DNA of 64,000 nt. Source: Podospora bellae-mahoneyi (taxonomy: Eukaryota > Ascomycota > Sordariomycetes > Sordariales > Podosporaceae). Shown in pieces: positions 10,937 through 19,959 of this stretch; within the stretch, counting starts at the first letter, position 1; the number at the start of each line of letters is the position of its first letter. Under the pieces are notes generated by a model. The model saw nothing but the letters and a program-made list of their open reading frames with translations. It was not told where the DNA came from and did not search any database. The position numbers were made by a program, and so were the translations under genes. The stretch is from contig NC_085884.1 of the NCBI RefSeq assembly GCF_035222275.1, positions 496,001-560,000 of the forward strand, given 5' to 3'.

Positions 10937-11700
10937 ATGAACGAATACACCATCATCGTCCAGAACAACTCGGGCTCCAACCAGCAATATGCCCTGTTCC
11001 AAACACCCCCCTCCATCACCACCGGTGGGGTCCAGCCCAAGATCTGGACCAACGTCTTCGCCACGGGACTAGCTCCTGACAGCCAGAGCACAAATTTCAC
11101 CATGTACAAACAGTACTATGGTGTTGTCGGTCAGTCCAGGGGCAAGCCTGGCGATGCCGTCACCGTCACCGTCAGCGGACAGCGCCCTGTTACTCTCGGC
11201 AGCACCAACGCCGACGGCACCCAGGTCCCCGGCACCACTCTTGCTCTCGAGATCGTCAGCATTGGCGACAAGCAAGCCCCGACATTTGCCCAGACAAACC
11301 CCCAACCTTCCAGCAGTGTCAACGCCTTCTCCATCACCACACCCGCCTTCCAAGCGCAGACTGCCATCAACAGCAAGTTACCCCTAAACCACTCCTCAAC
11401 AAGTACCATGCTGACCTATCTTCCGCTCTAGACAACTGGCTCATTGGCTTGGGCGGACCCGACCCGTCCGGCGGGTCTTTCAAGGCCACGTCGGCCACCT
11501 TCGTGCCCGCGCCCCAGGTTGTTTACCAGATCCAGCCGAAGAACACCTATTACATCATTCCCGGTGAATTTGTCCAGTCCGCCATCATCGACTACAACAA
11601 GATCGGCAACAAGGTGGCAGTGGACTTCACCAAGTACCCTTCTGGCAATGTCACCATTGTCCACGACAGCCAAGGTAACCTCACCATCCAGGCTCAGTGA
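10937..11700 (+). CDS. Hypothetical protein, paralog B, with a GC-AG intron
   Basis: Exons are 10937-11372 and 11432-11700, giving 234 residues. The 59-bp intron begins GCAAGT instead of GT and ends CTCTAG, with branch GCTGAC at 11410. The nearest GT donor would shift the frame, while the GC donor gives phase 1 at exactly the position used by paralog A, and the protein then reads AINNNWLIGLGG, matching ESNNYFVGF. Exon 2 is 269 nt in both genes. N-terminal MNEYTIIVQNNSGSN and C-terminal NVTIVHDSQGNLTI are the most conserved parts. No signal peptide, membrane helix or known domain. The pair probably arose by inverted duplication. Confidence 0.8.
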
Positions 11701-12532
11701 ATCAATGGTCAACAAACCAATCTCGTTGGTTGATCACATGCAGGGCATGTTTGGGATGAGGACGTCGGTACACACTTGGGTCGTCTTGATGGTATTGGTG
11801 TAGATAGCGTGCAGCAGCCCAGGGGTCTCAGAAAATTAGGTTATGGAAAGAATACAGACCATTTCCTTGCCTCGGCTTGTGCCTGCCTGGCCTTTGACAC
11901 GTATCTGTAGAGTAGAACTTCGAGCTTGTCGACGGTGTATTCATCTGGCGAAATAGATACTTTTACTGCCTGGGCAGTAGCGGCCGGTCCAGGCCAAAAG
12001 CAACAGGCTCCCTGTTAACAGGACGGACGCCTATCGTTCCGTCTAATTTGGGGGCTCACTCCAGCATTACGACGACCATACGGGAAGGCCACGACGAGTT
12101 ATCCCTCCAAGTGGTTGTACGTGCAATGGGCAGCGAGGTGCATGTGGACATGGCGTCGGTCATGATCGCTTACTTGGGCATGGAACGGACAGAGGAATGC
12201 CAGCATCGGCTCAACTACCCCCTGAGTGACAACCATAACCGGAAAATCTTAGTTACCGGCGTCGGGATGCCGAGGGCAACCGGAAGAAAGCTTGCCTTGG
12301 CGATGGCTCGCTTGAACCCAACGGCTCAGTTGCTGTGCTGTGAGGAATCATCTCGCTGCATTCTTCTTCAAGGCTGTTGTTTAGATTGCGGCATGAGGCA
12401 AGCGGGTGATGATTTTGATATCTTGATCGTCGCTTGATGGTGGTGTATTGTTGCGACCTATCCCGCCGCCAAACAGTCTGAATAAGTTTGTACTGCCGTA
12501 CATTGCAGTATCTGGCTTCATCATGAGACATA
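11701..12532. other. Intergenic region
   Basis: Nothing is supported. The longest frame (12048-12437) begins with a non-ATG codon and has no family features. Confidence 0.5.
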
Positions 12533-12913
12533 TTACTTTTCTTCTCTCGCTTTGGGTGGTTCAGTCCCGGGCTTCGCCGTGTCTGTTCCCAGCGCATTTG
12601 TATAAGACACATAAAGGTTCTGAAAAAGCTCTGTGAGGGCGGGGGAATGCCTGAAGAGGCGCTCTATCCTGGCAATCTCTGCGCTGTAGTCAGGCTGGTT
12701 AGGGTTTTGCTTGGGGACGGTGCGGATGTCAACTGATGCTGGAAGTTCGCGGGTGGTTATAATTCTTCCGTGGAGGATGGTGTTCTTCAGACCCGATAGT
12801 GAGGTAGCATCACTGTTTGCCAATTCTAGCTGCGAGATAGGCTGGGAATAGTGGCCAAGACGGAGAATTTGAAGTGGACCAACAGCGCTGCCGCCTAAAA
12901 GCTCACGGGCCTT
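12533..12913 (-). pseudogene. Possible gene remnant: long open frame lacking a start codon
   Basis: On the minus strand an open frame of about 125 codons runs from just after a TGA at 12914-12916 to the stop at 12533-12535. Its protein-like sequence (ELLGGSAVGPLQILRLG ... EIARIERLFRHSPALTELF ... TNALGTD) contains no ATG, so it could be the last exon of a gene whose 5' part is lost. The F-box gene on the other strand begins only 177 bp further on, leaving no room for an intact upstream part. Family not recognised; it may be chance. Confidence 0.3.
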
Positions 12914-13090
12914 TCACAGATGTTGCTCAAGTACCTACTCCACAATTTCCATAGTGGCTGCCTGGAGTCCTGGACATTTTTTATGGCTGATAAAAACAAC
13001 ACGCTCTCCTGTGTTGGTCTCTGGGCAATCTTCAAACTGCTGACTCCTCTTTCCTGCTCTCCAATCGTGCTCCTCTCCATACCTTTTACC

Positions 13091-14145
13091 ATGCCTATCA
13101 ACGATATGCCCGCTGAGGTCTTAGATCTCGTCTTCCAGTGTCTCGAGAAAGACAGCTCGCGCCAGGATTTGGGGCATGATTTTGCCGATGATCGCGATCA
13201 TGATTGGGCGCAAGACATTGAAGCAGCTACCAGAGTAAAAAGCCTCCGCAATGCTCGCCTCGTCTGCCGTCATTGGAACACACTCGCAACACAACATCTG
13301 TTCCGGAGAATAGCTCTCATGCATAACCAGAACGACACAACATTCACCAAGTGGCAAAACTTAGTGAACAGCAAGATTGTGCAAGGGGCTGCTCGGGAAG
13401 CTGAGATTTACAGCGTTCGGCCTCCCAAAAACCCAGGTGGAGCGAGTGGACATGACTACGATGCATTCGAGCAGGGGGAGTATGATCATTGGCTTGAGTT
13501 CGTGTCTGCCATCAACGGCATCACTGAACTGCCGAAACTCCGGGCTGTTAGCATCGTTTTTTCGGAAGCGTGTGAAGGCAAGGACAGGGTGGGCAATGAG
13601 CCGAGCCGGTCTCGCCTCGTATACTGAGCTGAGCCAGTGAGCCGAGCCAAGTTGAGGCTATTTTGACCTGAGCCAAGCCGAGTCTTCCTATTGGCTCGTC
13701 CCACTGTCTCACTGAACGGAAGATATATGAGGGTTAGGGTTATATATAGAGGTATAGCCGGTAGGCCCCGAGGTCCGGAAGTACCGGGTGCCGGGCACCG
13801 GTGTCCGTGGGGAGCCGAGGGGCGGGGCCGGGGCCGGAACGGAATAACCACTTCCGGCTCGTCCCACTAAGACAGTGATACTGAGCCGAGATGCCTCTGG
13901 CCGGCGAGATGGGCCGAGTTTGACCAAATCTCGGCTCGGCTCAGCTCATTGCCCACCCTGGGCAAGGAGGAGCCCAGCTTTCGTTATGATATGATGGAGA
14001 GTTTCTCGACACGGATGCATACACTCGAGAAGGTGTTCAAGGCCATTCAGCACAGCAATGCTCTCGCCAACAACGAAGATCCTAAAGACGGCAGTTTCAG
14101 TCCCATTACGTCCCTTTCCCTGGAAAATCTCCAAAACATGGTCGC
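13091..14145 (+). pseudogene. F-box protein gene split by a MITE
   Basis: The 5' part begins MPINDMPAEVLDLVFQCLE and continues ARLVCRHWNTLATQHLFRRI, a typical fungal F-box, the segment that recruits SCF ubiquitin ligase through Skp1. The frame is cut at 13584 by a 376-bp insertion and now ends at a stop inside it (13627), giving 178 residues. Immediately after the insertion the same frame resumes (EEPSFRYDMMESFSTRM ... SLSLENLQNMV). Removing the insertion and one copy of the 8-bp duplication restores one frame from F-box to about 14145. Beyond that point the sequence switches to NB-ARC-type coding in another frame, so the 3' end is also lost. An alternative upstream in-frame ATG at 12920 exists, but 13091 puts the F-box at the N terminus. 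Confidence 0.75.
13585..13960. mobile_element. Non-autonomous hAT-like element (MITE), 376 bp
   Basis: Both ends carry the inverted repeat CAGGGTGGGCAATGAGC (17 bp perfect, then imperfect with GAGCCGAG subterminal repeats). It is flanked by a perfect 8-bp direct repeat GGCAAGGA (13577-13584 and 13961-13968). CAGGG termini and 8-bp duplications are the hAT signature. There is no transposase frame. The motif GGCTCGTCCCACT occurs near 13694 and again near 13856. The element interrupts an F-box gene, and the perfect duplications suggest relatively recent insertion. Confidence 0.85.
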
Positions 14146-15216
14146 ATTTTGTTCACAACAAGATCTCAAGAAGTAGCCGTCAACGTTGCAGGAAGCTGCG
14201 TGGTTGAGCTATCTGAGTTGGGTCCGGAAGAGGCAAAAGCTCTTTTACAGAAGTCATTGATAAGAAAGATCAAACCCAGGATGACGAACTTGGCGGTGAG
14301 CTATTGCTGAAGCTCACACATCTACCGCTTGAAATCTCGCAGGCATCGGCATACATGAACACGAACAAGGTGCGTATCAAAAAATATCTCCGGCTTTTCC
14401 AAAACACAGACCAGGATATGGTGGAGCTGTTGAGCAGCGGGTTTCGCGACGGCAGCCATTACCGAAGCGCTCAGGGCGCCGTCGCTACCACCTGGATCGT
14501 TTCTTTCAACCAGATCCGCGACACGGATGAGGATGCCGCGAGACTGCTATCTTTTGCAGCGTATATTGAGCCGAAGGCCATACCACGAACACTGCTGCCT
14601 AGCTTAGGCTCTAAACAAAGGGTGACGCAGGCAATCGGCACACTATAGTATGTGGGTACAGTTTCCTGAACCGGCGAGAAGACAGCGAGGCATTTGATAT
14701 GCATAGTCTGGTGCACTTGGCCACAAAGCTATGGAATGTAAGTCACGACCTTGAGAGACAGAAGAGACAAGCAGCAACAATACGTCTCGCTGAGGTGTTC
14801 CCGACGGATGCCTGGGAGAACCGTGAGCTGTGGCGACGATACCTCCCGCATGTCCTGAGAGTTCTCGATAGGTCGGTTAGTGGTGAGAATGAAGGGTTTT
14901 GTGAACTGGGATTCTGGGTTGGCCGATGCCTACTTGTGGATGGACGGGTGAGAGAGGCAGTCGAGGGACTGGAAGATGTCGTCGCAATTCGGGGGAAGAC
15001 ATTGGCGGAGAATCACCCTGAACGACTGGCATCACAGCTCGAGCTCGCAGTAGCATACCAAGCCAACGGTCAGATCGTGAAGGCAGTGGAACTGCTAGAG
15101 CATGTGGTTGCGATCCAGGAGAAGACATTAGCGGAGAATCACCCATCATGACTGGCATCACAGCACGAGCTCGCAAGAGCATACCAAGCCAACGGTCAGA
15201 TCGTGAAGGCAGTAGC
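14146..15216 (+). pseudogene. Decayed NLR-type (NB-ARC / TPR) gene fragment
   Basis: Translated pieces in shifting frames give an NB-ARC tail: ILFTTRSQEVAVNVAGS, then ELGPEEAKALLQKSLI, a frameshift near 14255, then LTHLPLEISQASAYMNTN and an ARC2-like helical segment. After a second break near 14645 comes AFDMHSLVHLATKLW (an MHD-like MHS motif), followed by a linker and tetratricopeptide repeats of 42 residues (LAENHPERLASQLELAVAY..ANGQIVKAVE). The last repeat has a TGA where the preceding copy has CGA (15149). The walker A/B part is missing. Such STAND proteins act in fungal self/non-self recognition. This copy cannot make a full product. Confidence 0.75.
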
Positions 15217-15224
15217 TAAACGAG

Positions 15225-15305
15225 AAAACGGGCGAGGAAAGCGACAATGGGCGAGGAAGGCAACAACGGGCGAGGAAAGCGACAATAGGTGAGGAAAACG
15301 ACAAG
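15225..15305. repeat. Short tandem repeat, 19-20 bp units
   Basis: About four units of the pattern GGGCGAGGAAAGCGACAAT follow directly where the TPR relic ends. Units differ by a few transitions. Confidence 0.65.
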
Positions 15306-15503
15306 TAGGCGGAAGAATGAAGGCAAATTAAAGGTTTAATGAGATTGTTATTAGAGCGCGAATTCGGGAGCCTCAGCGGCTCAGCAGAAGTCCTACCTAG
15401 TATAGGTTTTAGAGTCAAGCTAAGGCAACATATATACACCGCCTCCTTCACACGCGAAATTACGGGCACTGTTTTCTATTTGTGCGCTAATGCAAAAGCC
15501 GTA

Positions 15504-16645
15504 ACGTGATCCACCATTGACCCGCGCACCCCATTGACCCGCGCACTTTTCTATCGCAACACGACCTCCAAAGGCAATTGCTTCATCACACCGCAAAACA
15601 CTATGTCTGTGCAAACCCAAGAAGCCAGAATCATCCTTGCCATCGAGGCTATCCATACGAGCAAAAATTTATCTCGCCGACGTGCAGCCAAGATCTACAA
15701 CGTCCATGAAACAACCCTCCGCGACAGAATGAACGGAATCACTCCCAAAGCCGACAGCTACAACGCCCGTTCAAATTTGACAAAGATCGAAGAGGAGGTG
15801 ATTATTCAATATATACTCGACCGAGATTCGCGAGGGTTTTCACCCCGGGTTGTCGATGTGGGTGATATGGCCGATCTCCTGCTTCAGAAACGCGGTGCGT
15901 GACACTCGGAAAGAACTGGCCAAACCGCTTGGTTAGACGACGTCCAGAGTCGAAGACGCGTTTTAATCGCGTTTGTGACTATCAAAGAGGCCTCTGCGAA
16001 GGTTCTCCCATTATCGAGCCATGGTTCCGACTGGTTGCTAATATGCGAGCGAAATGCGGCATTCTCGACTGCGACTTCTACAACTTCGACGAGACCGGCT
16101 TTATGATGGACAGGGTACGGCCAGGGATGGTGGTTACGCGCTCCGATCAGGTTACAAGACATCAGTCGAGCTCTCCGACTCCGATTTTAGCTGCTGATGA
16201 TCAGCTTTGGAAAGGAATGCAGGCATTTTCCCATTAGGTGACCCTTTTACAAGCCGAGGTACGGACACTACAGGAGGCCAACGAAGCACTTTCCAAGCGC
16301 CGGAGGGCCAAACAGACGCGTCTCCAAGACGGAGGTGCTATTAATGGAAGCCAGGCCAGGGAGATAATGGAGAGAAGGGTGTGACTGAGGAGGGAGGGCA
16401 TGTCGAGGAGGAAAATGAAGGGTCGTCAAAGAGGCGTCGGACGGGTTCGCGGCTCTGTGGCATCTGCCGCAAGACTGGCCACAATGCAAGGACATGCCCA
16501 GAGCTGGGGAAATACATAGTTCAAGCGATTCTGAGTAGTTTTAATTGATTGCATTGGTTTTTGGTGGACCTCTGGCAGTTTGGAATGAAGATGTCTAGAA
16601 AAGTGCGCGGGTCAATGGGGTGCGCGGGTCAATGGTGGATCACGT
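15504..16645. mobile_element. Internally deleted pogo/Fot-type transposon
   Basis: The element has perfect 50-bp terminal inverted repeats (15504-15553 and 16596-16645) beginning ACGTGATCCACC, flanked by TA on both sides (15502-15503, 16646-16647), as expected for the pogo branch of Tc1/mariner. Each TIR contains two direct copies of TTGACCCGCGCAC. At 1142 bp it is shorter than autonomous relatives. The perfect TIRs suggest recent mobility despite the broken transposase. Confidence 0.9.
15603..16548 (+). pseudogene. Broken pogo transposase
   Basis: From Met at 15603 the frame shows a psq-type helix-turn-helix (ARIILAIEAIHTSKNLSRRR ... YNVHETTLRDR) and a second DNA-binding segment. A frameshift near 15897 moves the reading to WFRLVANMRAKCG and NFDETGFMMD, the first Asp of the DDE triad. 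The middle of the catalytic domain is deleted near 16180. The C-terminal tail then has a CCHC zinc knuckle (CGICRKTGHNARTCP near 16455) and a stop at 16546-16548. Inactive by itself. Confidence 0.8.
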
Positions 16646-16795
16646 TACACCTCTCCCAGGGTTTTTATTGTTAGATCGGTACATCCTCACCTATTTGGGC
16701 AACTGAACCGGTATTTACCAATTTTCATCCACATTTCGTCAAAGTCACAGTACTTACAAAACCCGCCTTTTCCCACACAAATAAAAGTACCTATA

Positions 16796-17738
16796 CTAAT
16801 ATCCTGTCAGCTGACCTTCCAACGCAATGCACTTTTCAAGCCTCCGGGGCATTGAATGGATCAAACCAAGTACATACTCAGAGGGCACTGCCTCCCAAGC
16901 TTCCAAAATGGCCCTCCTGAGGGCGGCTTTGTTCAAAAGCTGTATATTGTAGTGTAATTCAAGCCAATCTTTCATCCAAAACCACACATTTTCAATAGGG
17001 TTAAAATCAGGTGACCTGGCCGGCCAGGTCAACAGTTCAATGCCTAGGCTCCTAATATAAGCCCTCGTTGCCCTAGATGAGTGAGGCGAGGCATTATCCT
17101 GTTGGAAGACTATAGAAGTACCCTGTTCCCTTTTCCTGGTAATATAACCATTGATAATAGGGACAATATACCTCTGATATTTCTCGCTGTTAATCCCACC
17201 GTATTCCTTTTCCCACACGAAGGAGCCGGCATTTTCAGAGCCACAAATCATACTCCAGAACATCCAACCGTGAGGCTTTTGCCGTATGGTGGTCCAGTCT
17301 TCGATATCTTTCGAATCGTGGATTGTAAGCCACCTCTTCCATATAGGGTTGTTGGTAGCCCAGGTCTCGTCACTGAAGAGTACCACCTCCCAGTCTTCCG
17401 GGCGAGGCCGTAGTGCCCATTGCTCGCGGGCAAAGGCTAGCCGGGTCTGCCTGTGTTCGACCGTGAGCCGGATCCTTCGCGGTTGAACACGACGTTCAAA
17501 ACCGGCTTCCAGCATGGCCCTGGTGAAGGCATGATCTCCCCAGTGGCCAAACCCACCAATATACAGGCGTAAATTGGCCCAGGAAAGCTTGCGAGCGATA
17601 GGGGTCATCATTGAATAATCGGCGGAGGGCTTGTTTTTCGTCGTCGGTGAACTGCGTAGGTCGATGGCCACGTCGGTGGGCTTAGGGGGTGGGTTGCGAT
17701 GCCAAGGAGTATTGGACCTTCCTAGGCGACTTTTTCAT
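16796..17738 (-). pseudogene. Tc1/mariner transposase relic
   Basis: The minus-strand frame 17671-16796 encodes most of a DDE transposase: KLSWANLRLYIGG, RRIRLTVEHRQTRLAFAREQW, then the acidic triad in LFSDETWA, FQQDNASPH and SPDFNPIENVW. Upstream, starting at ATG 17738, MKKSPRKVQYSLASQPTP is followed by a stop, and the helix-turn-helix piece RPTQFTDDEKQALRRLF lies in that same frame, so one nonsense change and one frameshift (near 17600) inactivate it. No terminal inverted repeats could be found by eye. Confidence 0.75.
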
Positions 17739-18288
17739 ATACCGAGCAATAGAAATGTGGTCCTAATTGGTCACCTAACATATGCTTCGAATAGTCAACT
17801 GCAGGTGGTCATTCAGTCAGTGGGATATTCGTCAGGGTTAGGGCTGTATATGGCTTACTTTTTCATCGCGCGTGAGCTTCTTCGACTTAGGCTTATGTAG
17901 GCTATAATGTGGGAGGTCTGGTAGGTGGCCTGCCTGTTCAGTAGTAAGCGGATAAAATCGCTCGGCCGAAGGCGAGGTGTGAATATCATTGTGGTTGACA
18001 AGAGCGTTGATTTCCAAGTGTTGGTGGCCGAAGGTGGTAGATGTAGTCGATAACTGTGCTGTTGCGCGAGTGGGTTCGCATTGCCTTAAGAATTGAGAGG
18101 TACCTCTGCCATAGAAATTGGTAGCAAAGTGACATGGAATTCGATGAATTTCGATATTGCGTATATGGCTGCTGATCGCTGACATATTGCCCTGTTGTTG
18201 TTTTGTGGAGCTTGTAAACCACTAACAATAAATACTCTGGGAGAGGTGTACCTCCAGTATAGCCTGGTCTCAGGTGGATTCAACCATT
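17739..18288. other. Non-coding, repeat-type DNA
   Basis: Overlapping frames on the minus strand (17838-18283) have no family features. Nothing else is supported. Confidence 0.4.
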
Positions 18289-18432
18289 GCTCACCACGCT
18301 CAGGGCTTTGCTCACCCTGCTCAGAGCCTTGCTCACCCTGCTCAGGGTTTGCTCACCATGCTCAGAGTTTGCTCACCTTGCTCAGGGCTTTGCTCACCGT
18401 GCCCAGGGCTTTGCTCACCGTGCCCAGGGTTT
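18289..18432. repeat. Tandem minisatellite, seven 20-21 bp units
   Basis: Seven uninterrupted copies of GCTCACC-N-TGCTCAGGG followed by CTTT or TTT (lengths 21, 21, 20, 20, 21, 21, 20). The last two copies have TGCCCAG instead of TGCTCAG. A short TGT trinucleotide run follows at 18523-18539. Confidence 0.85.
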
Positions 18433-19699
18433 CTCCACTTCTGCTCAGGTTAAAGCGGCGAGTGCTCAGGTCCAAGAACGGAAGTGGAAATCGTCCATGT
18501 CCAGATTCCGATATTGCAATGGCTGTTGTTGTTGTTGTTAGTGCTTCCAGGGAGTTAGGCGCGAGGACGCTGTTTGCCGTTAGGTAGATTGGCCTTTCTA
18601 TTTGCGGTCAAAGAACTTCCGAATCGCGACAGGGGACCGGCTATGGGATATGGGAGTCTGACTGTGTGCATAGGTGGTTATGTTGTTGAGGGTTATAACG
18701 AACTATCTGTTAGCAATAGCCAGGAATAGACTGAGAATCTATCTATACCAGCTAGAACCCGCTGCAGGCTGCTATGGACCCTATTATCTCCCGTTTGAGA
18801 GCGCCGCCTGCGTAGCCTACGATGAAGCAGAGCGGACGGAGAAAAATCTTGAGTGGGTTAAGGAAAGCGGAAGACTTAAAGATATTGAACGGTTAAAGTG
18901 CTTTGCTATTGAGAAAGGCATAATAAGAGACTTTATAACCGCGCATTTCCCCATACCAGGGATAGGCTTATACATTCCCACAAATTCTGAACTTTGTCAT
19001 CACCACACTTGCTCCCACCGGCCACAATGCTACCTACTTTCAATTGTTCAATTGTATTGCAGTAATAGCGTTCTCTCCCTCTGGCAACTTCTCTTAATTG
19101 CGACCGCTCCCAGGAATTCAGCCGAAATCGCGCGCGTTCAAGGCCGTAAGTGCGATTCTCACAGCTTTATTTCATTCTTTTGACCATGGACAAGCAGTCA
19201 CAGCGATGGAAACCCTCCGAGGAGCGCCGCGCAAAAATATCGCGCCCGCGGCGGAGACGTACCAGCTCAACGACCCCCCTCAAGGATTCGGCCCAGCGCC
19301 CACTATCGAGCGACTCCAAGCAGTTTTGAATCTCTTTGCCAAAAAGCTCAATTGCTGAGCTCTTTGGCCAAGGCAGTGGTGTGGGTGGTGGTGTGGTCGT
19401 CTGGGTAATGGTCACAGTTCAAATGGTTACACTTGTTCAAATATGGTAGCGATCCTGAATTATTATAGCTTTTTCTCTAGCACTTGTAAACATATCCTTG
19501 TATGCGAGTTTGTATGGCAATTAAGTTTGGTGTGGTGACAGTTGTGGTTGTTGATGGTGGTGGTGATGAGAAGAAAGTCGTGGACAATGTCATGTCAAAT
19601 TTGTGGCCATACGTAACCCTAACCCTTCTATGGGGCAATGCGCGGTTAAATTTGCACAATGCCTGGCTATAAAATCTCCATAATAAAGAAAACGGAGGC
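18433..19699. other. Non-coding, repeat-derived region
   Basis: Contains an open frame at 18674-19183 and a possible short one from ATG 19189, neither with a recognisable family. Telomere-like CCCTAACCC occurs once near 19615 but is not repeated. The setting suggests degraded mobile DNA. Confidence 0.4.
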
Positions 19700-19865
19700 A
19701 CGCCGCACAGACCAAAGCTTAATTTAACCATGTTGTTGGGTATTGATTGTGCAAGTGCAAGAAGAACTCCACCCAATATTTCAAACCAAGCATACTACCG
19801 GCATAGGCGTCGCCTCGGGAAAGATGGGACCCTGTTTTTCCACCGGGCGCTAAGCGCATCTTCGG
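19700..19865. repeat. Left copy of a direct repeat flanking the LINE
   Basis: About 166 bp starting ACGCCGCACAGACC and ending GCGCATCTTCG; a diverged copy in the same orientation lies at 25067-25245. Most differences are C/T or G/A, for example GGCGTCGCCTCGG here against GGTGTTGCCTCGG there. Confidence 0.75.
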
Positions 19866-19959
19866 ACACTTCGTAACCTTTAACTGACGCGCTCAGACTA
19901 CTGAGCTTATCGATAAGCTATCCCTGCAACACAAGCCACCCCCCTATCAGGATATCAAC

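Noticed and set aside
12048-12437. 129-residue plus-strand frame
   Set aside because: Non-ATG start, no family resemblance.
16646-17838. Terminal inverted repeats for the Tc1/mariner relic
   Set aside because: I compared both flanks by eye and found no convincing matching ends, so only the transposase relic is reported.
18289-18432. Possible CRISPR array
   Set aside because: Units are contiguous without spacers and the organism is a fungus; it is a minisatellite.
19611-19625. Telomere-like CCCTAACCC (also TTAGGG near 13733 and 17836)
   Set aside because: One or two units only at each place; expected by chance.
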